Shown piece after piece: positions 1 to 11,700 of a stretch of DNA of 64,000 nucleotides. The notes under the pieces were generated by a model. It did no database searches and was not told the DNA's origin. It saw only the letters and a program-made list of their open reading frames with translations. Location: NCBI GenBank assembly GCA_000320605.2, contig KB445794.1:663837-727836 (forward strand), written 5' to 3'. Source of the stretch: Gelatoporia subvermispora B. Taxonomy: Eukaryota > Basidiomycota > Agaricomycetes > Polyporales > Gelatoporiaceae. Made by a program: the position numbers and the translations under genes. Numbering within the stretch: position 1 is the first letter of the stretch; every line of letters begins with the position of its first letter.

Positions 1-1006
1 TCAGCGGCAGCATTGCCGGTATCGCTACTTGCGGACATTCCCTTGGATATAAGAGCGAGCACAGCATCTTTGTGTCGATTTCCTGACGTGTCTGTGCTTC
101 TCTGGATCCTTCCGCCCATTCTGCGCCATTCTTCTTCTTTTGCCTCAATCGCTTTTGAAGATTGGGCGTGGGCGCGTTGCATAAGGGTCTTGTTCAATTC
201 CCCGTACGACGTAGCTATGATCTCCGGCTCCTTGCCTTTCACTGATGACCGGACAGTAGAAGCCGAAGTGCTCTGACGAGACCCTTTGTCACTTCCATGG
301 GGCGCATTGCACCGAGCAGAGCAAGCTCACCGGCGTAGGCTTCTTCGTACGGCCTGCGAAGGCAAGCTGCTTGAGTTTGCCCTTAGAAGTGCTGTCGTGC
401 TTCAAAGTCCGCCTGGTGCGCGCTTCCTCCTTTGCGACCGACTGCATGTCTGGCTGCACGATTACGAGGTCGTCCTCATCGTCCTCATCGTCAGCGAGGG
501 CCTCGAATTTCAAGCGCTGCTGGAGCTGCTGTTCTAGTACACGTCGCTTTAGCTCGTGCAGTTGCTTCCGCTGTCCATCCCCGCCGCCTTTGTTCTGTAG
601 TCGCGCCGTCGGACTGACGTCGGGACTGTCTGCATCATCGCTTGATCCACTTTTCTGCCCATCATCTCCGGCAGAGGGGGCCAAGAGACCGGTTGGGATG
701 AATTCATCCCTTGAGCGTTCTGTGCTACGGAATTCGAGTGGCGACGAGGAGAAAGGCATGATTGGATCAGACATCTGGACTGCAGCTGTTTCGGCCTCCT
801 TATTCATCACGCTTTTACTTGCAATCATCGTGTCAATTGATGACTACAAGGCGAGCGAGGGAACACACGAACTGCAGTGTCGCCCACAAGCTATCGACCG
901 TCATATGTCCGCTTTGATCTCGAGGGACTGACACGGGGAGTTCCGCAGCTGAGCGTGACGCAGCCTTCTGTGCTTCTATCTGCTCTTTCTTGCTAGGTCG
1001 CTTCAT
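1..1006 (-). CDS. MRC1: Mrc1/Claspin-like replication checkpoint mediator, N-terminal part (runs off left edge)
   Basis: Mrc1/Claspin travels with the replication fork in the nucleus and relays stalled-fork signals to the checkpoint kinase. Exons read on the minus strand: from an ATG at 1006 (KRPSKKEQIEAQKAASRSAA, then VSVPRDQSGHMTVDSLW), a second exon down to 331, an intron at 273-330 (GTGAGC...TCGTCAG, phase 0), and an open exon to base 1. The last exon contains SYGELNKTLMQRA and KEEEWRRMGGR, which resemble the helical block of fungal Mrc1. The middle exon has a Q/E-rich helix and an acidic DDEDDEDD run. The exon 1/2 join is ambiguous: several GT-AG pairs near 820-880 keep frame. The frame stays open for about 15 codons upstream of the ATG, so an earlier exon is possible. 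The C-terminus lies outside the window. Family call is from pattern memory, without alignment. Confidence 0.6.
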
Positions 1007-1255
1007 GGCAAATACTCTTTGTGTATGACGGATCCAGACGCGATCGAGAGGCCAGAGCTAGTCACACTCGACACGGAGTGCCGTTATAGTTGAATGCGGA
1101 TCCGTGGGATGAAAGGGCCTAAAGCTACACGTGCAGTGGGTTAATAGCCGTTGTTTTCCGAGATGCAAGACGTTTAGCCCAGGAATCAAACTGAAGCTCA
1201 GATGTAGACGAGGGCGCAGTCGGGACAAAGGCAAAGCAGTAGACGCTCGGCGGAG

Positions 1256-1271
1256 ACGCGACGCGACGCGA
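1256..1271. promoter_or_regulatory. Triple ACGCGA array (MCB-like) upstream of the MRC1-like gene
   Basis: ACGCG occurs three times head to tail with a 5-base period, each followed by A, about 250 bases upstream of the proposed MRC1 start. Swi4/Mbp1-type APSES factors bind ACGCGN cores, and replication checkpoint genes are classical MBF targets. Function here is inferred. Confidence 0.35.
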
Positions 1272-4244
1272 CTAAGACGCCCTCGTTCAAATGGCGCCGG
1301 CTCCCTTTACGTAATTGACGCGCTCCCCTCAAAGCGCAGCACTTGGTCTTCAGCACGACGCACCTGCCGGTGCTGTACGCCCCCTCGTTATCTCAGATAC
1401 AAGGACATGGAACTTGATAACTCAGGAGTAATCACGTATGCGCTGCCCTACTCAAAGGGTCAACATCAGCCCAGCATTGATATGCTTCGAATTGACACGC
1501 AGAAAGAAATGCTTTGCTGGAACATCCCGTCGCTCGAATTGACAAGGTTAGAATCTGATACAGGAATTGACACCAGTTTAGCATAACCCGGAGACAGTGA
1601 AAGTATGTCTTCTCTCGTCTGCATGACCTATGCCACGGCTCACCCTGCCCGGAAGTTGAGGAGAATTAAGCAGAGTGGCTTGTGGTTCACCAGCACAACA
1701 CATCTTTTCCCGTAGAACAACCAGCTGTATCGGCCCGACGTTTTGAGATGCTGTTGTCAATCCACTCTCATTCCTCGGTGCCTGCAACCTTTTGCCATGC
1801 TATCCTATCACCTACAGCCCTACGGCTTTCGATCGTAAATGCGGAGTTGGTCGTATATATACCTGCAGCTCTCGAAGGAGCGGGTCGTCATCGACACGTT
1901 GATGCTATTTTTGGTGTCTTGTTGTGTAAAAGTCTTCAATTCTGATAGAACGCATACTTCTGCCAGAGAAGCATATTTATCTCCTCGCTGATATGACTAT
2001 TTTCAGGGTCTCGAAATAAGCCAGACTTGGGTCCATACAAGCCACCCAGCGATTCAGAGTTCTGTCTTGCTGTACTGGACAGATTGCCGCGGTCAGCATA
2101 GCCCCTCAATACCTTCCTCTTCAGATTCTGTCAACTCCCATGCCAATGACACAAGCTTCAAAGATCCAGGTGTATCGCCGCCGCCCACATAATCGAGATC
2201 AAATTACACAGGCTCATGCGCGGTCATTCTATTGTATCGGTATTGTACGCAGCTCGCGCCGGCGGCGTTCTGCACGATAAGACTGAGACGCATCAGGTAT
2301 CACTTCCGGATCCGATGTCAAGCTGATAACTTAATGCTACTTGCATCATGGCCGCGTACTTTGTAGTGGCACGATCAGAGACTAGACCGCTCCTCACGAG
2401 TCCTCACGATGAAATAGTTTGTATGCACCTAGAGGAGACTCCTTGGCAGAAATCTCGTCGCTCCGGCCTTATCGGTCCCCCATTGACTCGCAGGCGCCCA
2501 TCGATCTTCATTCGTACACCAACCGCTCGGGAAGCACTTCAGTACTCGACCCAGCCCACCTTCAGTCTAGTCTCAGGGCTGTCAAAGCCGGTTGCTCACA
2601 TTTTGATCATATGGCGCGACAACCGAAGTCATACTATGCAGGGTCATCGGGTTAGCAAGAGACGGCTCAAGCAACAGATCGTGGCTATTTCTGAACCTTA
2701 ACGAGCGGTGTACCACCGGTATCATGGAACACACAACTAGCCCCAATGACAAGTCGTAGAACTCATCGCGGACGCTGACATTCGCAAGCACATATGGAGC
2801 TTTCCACGAGTTGGGCAACGGCCTTCGCTGGTCAGCAGCATTGTTCACGAGTGAGAAACTCGTCACAATGTCTGACGCATGGAGGAATGGAACTGAGCAC
2901 ATATATGACATTGGCACGTAGGCCGTCGATGATTATCGAATTTTATTGCAACACGGACGAATTACGGGGTTGGCGCGGACGATTTTTCGATAGTGTACTC
3001 AAGTGAGTTTGTTTCAGATTTCGAAGTAGACAAATCACTAGCTATTTCTGAAGAGTGACGTCATATCTGATCCATACGAGCGTTTTATATAGCACATTTG
3101 GCCTTGCCATTTACTTCCGTGTGAGACGCGGTACAACATCAGCTCAAGCCTGTATCTAGAGGATTGCCAACCCAGCCTTCGCGTCAATCTACCGCAAGTA
3201 GTCGAAAATCGAAATTTATCAGCGTGTACGTGGTTCCATACTCTCAGGCCTGAGTCGCGGAAGGTTTCAGCCACAATCCGGTGTACCCTTCGTCTGTCCC
3301 TGCGCTGATCCGGCCCGTACGGTGATAAGTCTCCGCACGCTCACACTCGCCCGTAGGGGCGACGCCGAGCTCCCCACTCCTATCCCTGTTCCCGCGCACC
3401 AAACACCAGACATTAGACACGCGACACGCACTCCACTCCATTCTCGCTCACTGCACATCCTCCATGGGTCCGCCCGCCCGTGTCTCACCCGGACGCTGGC
3501 GAACTTGACTCAGGCCGAACCTAGAGCACTGGGCCCGGCGGCCAAGCTCACCGCGTGGGATGGAAATTCAAGGACAGGGCGGCTGAAGGGGCGTAGACCA
3601 GATGTGCCGAGCTTGCGCGACCACTCGTACTCAGTACTGAGTGGCGGCATATCAAACCTTGTCACGCAGCATCTGGTAGGCCCGGGCCGTCTGCGCGAAT
3701 GTCTGCGCGTATGTCTATCACCGGCGAACTTCTCATTGGCACTCATGCTAACGCATCGAAGACAATGAGGCCGACTTCGCGCTCCGACCCACACGCAACT
3801 TGGTGCCGCGACGCAGGAAGCTCGGAGGTGAAGGCCTGCACGCGGCGCTCAGGCGCTCATTTCACTAGCGTCTACCACGTGACGAATACTCGATCGGAGA
3901 CACCACGGCCTGAGAACGGCAGGAGCGTGCGGAGCCCTGCGCAGGCAAATGCACGCCGGACTGTGGTCAGTGACCTAGTCTCCGTGACATGTAGTCCGTG
4001 CCTGCGTCATGCCGCTCGTTCAAACGCACAGCACGCCACGCACGGGTAATACATGCCTTTTTGCGAGCATCCGCATCAGCATCACCACCTATACACCCCG
4101 GCGCGCGCGGGTTCGGACCCGTATCCCGTCCACCGTGCTGAAGTCATGCGTCTACGAGGACTAGTGCTGCTAGGACTTGAACGCCGTGCCTAGAGCTTAA
4201 AGTCGTATAGTCGGGTCCGTACATAGCTCGGAACGTGTGTGCCA

Positions 4245-4288
4245 TCTCCGCCCCCGTTCCTTTCCCCCTCCTCTCCCCCCCCTTCCCT
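4245..4288 (+). promoter_or_regulatory. CT-rich tract before the secreted-protein gene
   Basis: About 44 bases almost wholly C and T end 28 bases before the ATG at 4316. CT-rich leaders next to the transcription start are common in well-expressed filamentous fungal genes. This supports the chosen start and strand. Confidence 0.5.
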
Positions 4289-4315
4289 GATTCCGCACAC
4301 CCGCAACTGAACAGG

Positions 4316-5584
4316 ATGCTCAGGCCCACCCCGACGCTGCTCGCCCTTGCAGCAGCACTCTTCTTCGTTCTCTCTCTTGCGGCTCCTGTATACGCCGCGC
4401 CGCGCCGCCTGAGTCCCAGCGTGAAGGTCTTTGCAGACACCCTTGGCACGAATGCGCAGCGTCTCGCCGCAGGCCTCCCGCCTCTCCCCCCGAAGCGACG
4501 TGCAGCTGGCACCCGGATTGTCAGCGCAAGCCCAAGTCCCTCAGCATCGCCGCGCCCTCCTCAGAAGTATGTCACTTTGCCTTGTATTCATAGTTATCCT
4601 TTCGGCGGAACGCATAGCCTAGCCCCTTCTGGAGCATTCGTCTGGGCACGGATTTGGTCGCCAAATGCTCACGTATCATAGGTTCTCGGGTGTTGTAAAG
4701 GTACGATTGGCCAGTAATGGAACTACGATCGGATTCGTGCAGAACGGCACTGCCAACGTGTAAGCATATTTTTACGCTCGTGTGAGAGTGATGCGACTGA
4801 CGCAACGCAGCGCGGGTGTGAGTGCATCGGACGTCACTGATCGACTCGAGGTAGCGTTCTCAACGACGGGCGCACCCAACGCGGCACCGTTCAATATCCT
4901 TGCCACGGTATGTGACTGCGAGTCATGTCCGCCGATATTTCAATTGGGAATGTGTTGACGTGATCGAATGCAGAATCCGACATTTCCTGCACCGTTCTTC
5001 GTGGGAGGAAATGGCACTGCTGCACTGGGTTCGGGCTCTGCCAAGTAAGCTCTGCGATTCCTGTTTGTTCGGACCAGCGATGATCAACGCGGGGACAGCG
5101 TGGTGGCAATCGACCGTGTCGGACAAAGTCGGTATTCCATTTACGAAGGTTTCGATGTGAACTAACGCGCAGCTGTATTAGCATCGCCCTTTGCACCTCC
5201 AGATAGCAGTGCAGGCGGCGAATCCGCGATCTGGTCATACAGCTTGAGAACGAAAGAACTCACTGGTAAGCGAATCTCCTGTCGAGCCATACTCTTTCTG
5301 AGTATATACCGTCATTCGCTCACATTCTACGCCTTGTACTAGCACGATGGATCAACCCTGACGGCTCAAAGCCGAAGACAGCCATAGGCTTCAACAGCAC
5401 GGCCAACTCTCTCTTCCTCACCGGCGACATTGCTGCATACAACGCTGCTGGAGGAACCCCCGCAGAGCAAGTGGTGAGTAACATTACCTGCTTTATCGTT
5501 ATCACATTCTTCGGCAAACCGTGCGCCTGTTATCTCTTGAAAGGAGTCTCACATCTCCTCCAGCGTTTCTTCTTGACAGGCTAG
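4316..5584 (+). CDS. Small secreted protein of unknown function (frame break between exons 4 and 5)
   Basis: The ATG at 4316 opens a signal peptide (hydrophobic LLALAAALFFVLSLAAPVYA, then basic APRR). Exons read: 4316-4566, 4682-4759, 4811-4907, 4974-5044, about 5181-5265, 5343-5473 and 5564-5584 (RFFLTG, stop). Most joins are clean GT-AG with correct phase. The product looks like the basidiomycete secreted proteins that carry an SGVVKV segment, an ESAIWSYS segment and then ARWINPDGSKP and LFLTGDIAAYN; no biochemical role is known to me. Exon 4 ends in phase 2 before GTAAGC, while both usable acceptors of exon 5 (5170s and 5180) need phase 1, so the frame is broken unless an unusual splice is used. 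It may be a pseudogene, an assembly error or a mis-seen junction. The gene faces the GH18 gene tail to tail. Confidence 0.65.
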
Positions 5585-6040
5585 TCACTTCCCTGTTGGG
5601 CAGAGGCAATACTTCTATGAGCACGCAAGATGCGATATCGCGGAGTTGCCACCACGGACATTTTCCCCAGTTTCTCTACGATTCTATGGACTATTCGCTA
5701 TTTACGGACTCAGCTTCCCGACGGAGGAGGCACGTTGCACCCTTTCATGCCTTCCCACGATCACGACGATACGTTTGGACATTTCGAAGTTGCTGATTCT
5801 GATTCCATCGAGAAGCTCCGGCGAAAGGGGCAATTCGCGTAGGCATTTGCGTACACTGACCTCGTTGAAAGAACTCTACATATGCAAATACACACTTGGA
5901 CTTTTGACTATTCCCTAGAAACACTATGTCTCAGAAGAGCAACTTGGCGAAGCTCTAAACCACAGATATTCAGCACAATTGGCAGTGATCTTAGAACTGA
6001 CAACTGACCGCGATAAATTCAAAGATCGATCTGTCTAAGG
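5585..6040. other. Intergenic gap between convergent genes
   Basis: 456 bases between the stop codons of the secreted-protein gene and the GH18 gene. It should hold both 3' untranslated regions. No gene or repeat is visible. Confidence 0.6.
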
Positions 6041-7597
6041 TTACACCGGCCACGATTCAGAGCGAACAGTTGTGATCCATGAAGTAGCCGCGTCGGGATA
6101 CTAGACAATAAGGACACAGGAAGTCAATTTCGAGCACCACGACCGAAACGACCGGTTCACGCACCTCCCAAACCATAACTCCAGCGTCTGTACACACGAA
6201 CCAGTTGGGCGTCAATAACTCGTTCGCGAAAGGAGACTCGTTCGACTGGACTCACCCCAGCCCTGGTTCTTAGCCTGCTCTACGCAGCCGGCAAGCGTCG
6301 ACGACGATATGTAGCCGGTACTCGCGTCCCCGGTATTCGCGGGCTTTCCGATGACAAGCTTATCCAGTGTTACTCCGGACGCGGAGATCTGGAACAGCGC
6401 AGACTCCGGCCAGGTGGAGCTTGAAGACGTCAGGAGACCGCTGCAAGTTGTGTATTCGCTAGTTCCCTCTGCGATTTCCACTATTATATCAGACCGGAGT
6501 AGATGGATTTGAGAGGATGAGACGTACGGTTGTAGAACTAAAGGCCAGCATAAGACGAAGTTTTGTCGCTAAGCACAGGGCTATCTGCGAGCTCACCTGG
6601 ACATTGTACTGCGCACGAAAATGTCAGCTACGTAAGCTTCGCACCGTTTTGACAATAAACCTCACCCAGTCGATCAGGGATCCGACTTCAGAATTGACTG
6701 TCAAGTAGCCTCCATTCGTCCATATGTTTGGCGAGAACCTATATCGAGCTTGTTAATCACATTGGTGATATTTTCATCGACATGGTTAGAACGAACCATG
6801 GCGCAACAGCTATCGAAGCAGTCGGGTTTGTTCCGTGTCATGGTAATGCAAGGTGAGACTTACGAGCATGGGTGATGATGTATTGCCCAGCTGGCAGCTG
6901 GTTGCGGAGCTGCGTCGTAAAAGTGACTAGCCAAGCTTCGGCCGTGCCTGCGTCCATTGCATCGAAATCCTACACAATATCTCAGTCCACATATAATATT
7001 CACATGTAGTCAAAACTAACCTCATAGTCGACATCAATGCCATCGAGATCGTATTCCACCACCCAGGCCGCGAAGGTGTTGGCAGTGCTCGTGGGGTCGG
7101 CTCCGGTGGACGTCGGGACGTCCGTGGAACCAAACGCGGAGACCATCAGAGAGATTCCCGCTGCGTTGTACTGCGACTTGACCGAAGATCGCTCGGATGC
7201 GGAAAGCTGAGTCCATTCCTCCGCTTTGTCCCACGCACCCTCAAGGAGCAAGAACGATAAAACGCTATCAAATAATATTGCTGTTCAGCCGAATGTGTAT
7301 TAGCCGATGCTGGACTCATTCACAAAACATTATATCCCTGTAAAACAGTGTGAGCGCGATGAAGCGACAAGAACAAACCGAACACACGGAGACATCAGAC
7401 ACAGGCGGGGGTCCCGTTATACCCGAGACAAACTCGTCCGAGTAGATGACCCAGTGCGGTGCAGCAGGCGCACGTCGCACAAGGTCCCGTGGCTGCTCTT
7501 CGTGAGCTACGTCCACAGGTCCGGCAAAAGCAGCATGGATGTAGAGCAATTGCGCTAAGATCACAGTCCAGATGCAACCAGAGACGAAGGCAACCAT
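6041..7597 (-). CDS. Secreted GH18 chitinase-like protein with micro-exons
   Basis: Predicted extracellular glycoside hydrolase family 18 enzyme acting on chitin or related N-acetylglucosamine chains. Eleven exons splice to 978 coding bases (325 residues), an exact multiple of three: 7388-7597, 7324-7337, 7021-7264, 6864-6969, 6797-6809, 6666-6738, 6597-6608, 6528-6537, 6256-6468, 6165-6187 and 6041-6100. Exon 1 encodes a signal peptide (ILAQLLYIHAAFAGP). Exon 3 ends with DGIDVDYE, which fits the GH18 catalytic DxxDxDxE with its acid/base Glu, so activity is plausible. Later segments VAPWFSPN, WYNVQFYNQG, KLVIGKPA and AGVMVWEYPDAA continue the barrel. Exons of 14, 13, 12, 10 and 23 bases are very short but all fit GT-AG and phase. 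A TATA box lies 67 bases upstream. A lectin-like, inactive role cannot be excluded. Confidence 0.88.
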
Positions 7598-8730
7598 GGT
7601 GTACTTCGGAACGAATACAGGCCCAGATGCACCCGGTGAGAGCTGGTGAGATCGTTCGTAGGGTTTTATACTCCGGGGGTACTAGAGATCCTGCTGCGCA
7701 GGACCGCAGGACCTGCTTGCTATCATGTTACACCGCATGGTCCGCTCGAGTTCTGCATGTTCGATTTCGCCAAGTCTGGAGAGCTCAGAGGTTCCTAGTA
7801 TGGCATCGCACACGAGCCAAAGTTCACGAGATTCTCCGCAGGAGATAGAGCAGCATCGAACAATTACTAAGAAAGGGCGGCCGTAGGTTATCAGACGCTC
7901 CGAGAACCTCTGCCCAGCCATGGCCAGTAGCAAGTACGTAGTGTTGAGCGGATGCGTCGGGCGCGCATGGTTGATGCACAAAGCGCCCAGTCAGCCGACA
8001 TAGGACAGTGTGGCCGCATGTCCCGATACGAGGTTCGCAGACAAGACCATGTGCAATACAGATGCCCGAAGCCGTGCTCAGAGCTCACCAAGGGCGCACA
8101 GAAAACATAGCACTAAAGCCGACAGGATCTATCAGCAGCGGGAAGAGTCAGTGCGCAGAGTAAGGCTTCCCCATTTGCCGACTTGAAGGCCAGCTCCCGA
8201 CGTCGTTCCGATGGTGTTCAGAATCATTTGCGTAACGTCACTTGTCCGCAGTTACAGCCAAGGCCATAGTGCAGAAACTCGGTCGACGCATGCGCAGTTG
8301 CGATTCAAGGAGCGGTGAAGGGGTGGCGACTGGGTCCACCCTCACCGTCGTCAGTCGCCAATAGATGCCGGGGATAGATCGGCTGCACAGTGCACGGGCG
8401 CAGCCCAAATCTGTCCATATCGTCTACCAGGCTCGGAAGTAGTCAAAGAACAGAAGGCATACGGTTCTGTACCTGAGTCTCAAGCTAAGGGACTTCTCGC
8501 TTATCTTCACGAGGTCAGGCGGCCTCGATCTATCTATACCTCGAGCGTAGATAACGTTCAGATCGACAATGTCGTCAGAGACAACAGTACATGCTCACCG
8601 GTTGATCACATTCTGTCAGAATGGACCTTGAGCCGAAATCTCGATGTCAGACTATCCCTCCAGTGTCAATGAACCAAGTCGAAGGATAATATCACAACAT
8701 AGTACATGATTGGGACACTTCGTAATTTCT
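7598..8730. other. Intergenic: GH18 promoter and OPT 3' region
   Basis: 1.1 kb between the GH18 start and the OPT stop, both on the minus strand. Besides the TATA box at 7664-7670 I see no coding pattern, RNA gene or repeat. Confidence 0.55.
7664..7670 (-). promoter_or_regulatory. TATA box of the GH18 gene
   Basis: TATAAAA on the minus strand, 67 bases before the ATG at 7597. Just upstream is a CCGGGG/CCGGAG core fitting the CreA-type SYGGRG consensus on both strands (near 7671-7678), which would suit carbon repression of a secreted hydrolase. The CreA part is inference from a short motif. Confidence 0.55.
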
Positions 8731-11700
8731 TTAATCCAACGCACCATTCCCATTACAATAATCCACATTGCCCTGCGCCGGATTCCCTGCCCACGCTGGG
8801 AACGGTCTGGGCACGCCAGATGCCCCGAAAACGGCGAACGATAGGATGAAGATCATCACTTGTGCTCCACCGTCCAGGGCACCTCCCAGGATGTAGTTAT
8901 ACTTCTTGTACCAGCCGGGGTGGTACTTTCGAAGCCAGAGCTGAGAGATTACTCCGACAATGATACTCGAAGTGATAGGAGAGTTGGTTCCAGCGGTCAT
9001 CCACGACGCATACTGGTAGATGATAGGCAGAATGATGGACTCCACGCGGATGCCCCCTACTGTAGGCCAGCGCTGGGGAAAGAGTTGAGGACAGAATGAG
9101 CGGATTGCGTGGGATATGGCTCACCAAAGCAAAGAGCCATTGAATCGCTGTTGGCGCAATTCCGATCACAAGGCCGAGGGGAATCAAGAGGTAAGGGCCA
9201 TTAGGACCGTACAGTTCCTTGGCAAGCGACCACGTTACCGCCGCACTGTTCAGGCTCTGAGGATACTGTCCACTGCCATGCGAATACAGTCAGGTTCGTT
9301 GCGCTACTGGAAGTGATGATAGATGTACCTCCAGATGTTCGTGCCTATGGGGTCGAGCAGAATCTCGCGTTGCGCATCCACGACTGAGACCATGACAACT
9401 TCGCAATGGTCAGTCAAGCCACATCTAGCGAACGCTACCCGAAAAACCTACCATAATTTACGATGGCGCCTAAGTGATTGGTTTATCAGCACAGATACGA
9501 GAGCATGACCATTCTACGAGACTCACCAAGAATTGTTCCCCAGACTTGGGTAACGAACATAGCTCGAGGTGGGACCTTCAGGTATTGGCCCATCTTGAGA
9601 TCTCCTGCCAGACCAACTGAAGTCCCAACAACATCATGACTCCACATCGAAAACTGTGGTGTTTTGGATGAGAAGAGAGGCTGTGACATAGGAGACGACA
9701 TCTTACGTAGAGGTTCGCTACTGGTCGTCCTGGGTTGATAGCACCAGCCACCATCTTCATCAACTGATTTGTCGCGATACCGTTGCCCATCCTTGCGAAA
9801 AGCATCGTGGAGAAGGGAGCAATGAAGGCTGGTGATAGTTAAAAAACTGACGAAGCTGCCTTTTCAAATATGCGTTACATACCACCAAGAATGAGAGCAA
9901 TGATGTATGACCAGACTGGAAGAGTTGTCTGGCCCTTCAGAACGACGATCAAGCCTGCAACGAAAGATAGTCATATAGAAGTCTACGTAATCATCACTAA
10001 GACACACTCACCGGCGATGAAGGAGATGACCAGTAGGAAGGCATACCAGTACCAAGGCACTTCTTCATATCGTTCGATCATGATCTACATGCAAGCCGAG
10101 TCAACTACAGAATAATACACTGCCATTGTCAATAAAAACTTACCCTATAGTGCGGGTCAGGCTGAGTCTTCGTCCTGGCCTGCTGGAAGGAAGCCTTCAC
10201 TTCAGGTCCCCAGAAAAGAACAGTATGCGCGATCAGGCCTCCGATCTGAAACGGGTCAGCATCTTTATCGCCATGACACAATGTGCCGACTTACAGCGAG
10301 GTTAGCCGTCAGGTTTGCCCATGCGTTAGAACCTGGAGAAAGTCATGATTAAGCACATTTCACATAAGACTTTAAGCCAAGATACAAGCCTGTCAGAGCA
10401 GGGAGCCCAATCTCACTCAGCGCTGTTTGGTTCAGCTGGAACGTCGACCCAAAGACGGCTGACTGGTTATAGATCGAGCCATCGGAGCCGAAAAGCGAAG
10501 TGGACAGCATAGGGAAAGCAAGCGACTACATCGACCACGTGAGCGCCATGATCTTGCAAGGAAAGCACCGCAAACTTACGTTCCAAGTATTCGAGTAATA
10601 GATACCCATGACGGCGATGTAACAGAAGAAGTAACCAATCCACGAGTTCGCTACAAAACTGTGAGCACCGAGTACGAGTTATCTTGAGTTACGTTCTACC
10701 TTGCTGGAGCAACGGGTAACTCATGAAGCTGGGAGATAACCATCAGCTATTATCCTGTGCAGAACATGATTGACAATGCGAACCTGGAGCCAATGTACTG
10801 CCAATCGAAGGACATGCTCAAGAACCCGAGTCCTTCATTTCCGTCCGTACCTCCGAAGAGATTGGTAATCACGTTCTGAGCACTCGCGGACGTGTGCTGA
10901 GACGCGAGACAGACAATGTTGATACCGTTCAGAAGGGGGAATATGTATGCAGGAAGGACTTCATAACAGAACATGCCAGTGAAGGCGGACCAAAAGAGCT
11001 TCACGCGCTTCGCGTTGGCGCCCGTGTCAAAGTGGAGAGCTGTTCGACTTCGATCAATCATGATATCACAGGCAGCAGCTCACTACCGTAAGCTCACCTT
11101 GGAAGATCGAGACAGTCGGTAAATTCTGAGGGCAGTATACCGTGAGCATCGTGTGATCGTCCCGAAGGAAAACTGTCTTACCCCCCAATAAACCATTTCA
11201 CTCGGATAGACAGTCAAGGGACGCAGCAGGCCGACTAGGCCATACCTGTGAAGGGACGTTGAATTCGGGGGATCATGAGATCGCATACTGAACTCACCCG
11301 AAACATGCAGTGGAGAAAGTCGCGAGAATAGCGGTGGTCGCACCAACGTTTGTATCGTAGTACAACTATGTCGCAGATCACGTCTCGATCACTGGCTGAC
11401 ATTATGAAATAGATGATGGACATACACGCTGCACTGCAAAGTTCTGGACTGCAGAGCTCCCTCCAGATGCCGTAGAGGCGACCAGGGATGCTATGACGTG
11501 CTAGAAACCTCTTGAGTCATCGCACGCTCACAAGCTGCTATCTGACGAACCTCTTTGATTCGGAACTCCCCTGGATTGATGAACTCCAGTACAGGAGCCA
11601 AACGGGAGAAACGGGTGCCTCCAACGGTAGAACCCCGAGGCATGAACGCCGCCCATGCCCTCCCGACCGAGTAGATCAGGAGAAGCAGAAAGACCGTCGA

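Larger units (their letters stand above)
1007..4315. other. 3.3-kb gene-poor intergenic stretch
   Basis: No reading frame here shows recognisable protein character, phased introns or domain motifs. Short frames exist on both strands, most in the GC-rich part 3280-4060, but their composition looks random. Visible elements are the triple ACGCGA array, a CACGTG at 1128-1133, a TATA-like TATATAT near 1854 with no gene in position behind it, another CACGTG at 3876-3881, and the pyrimidine tract just before 4316. A fast-evolving small gene cannot be excluded. Confidence 0.5.

Noticed and set aside
1131..1586. Plus-strand frame of 151 codons
   Set aside because: Its first half is Arg/Cys-rich and overlaps the MRC1 upstream array; no domain, intron or start context supports it.
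2582..2917. Minus-strand frame of 111 codons with some protein-like composition
   Set aside because: No family resemblance, no flanking phased introns and no promoter signal; kept as undecided noise.
3244..4049. Long overlapping frames on both strands in a GC-rich patch
   Set aside because: High GC lowers stop frequency. The translations are rich in Arg, Pro, Thr and Ser without pattern.
4100..4135. GGGTTCGGACCC, possible tRNA B box
   Set aside because: It misses the invariant A of the B box, and no A box or cloverleaf was seen on either side.
4144..4512. Minus-strand frame of 122 codons
   Set aside because: It is the shadow of exon 1 and leader of the secreted-protein gene.
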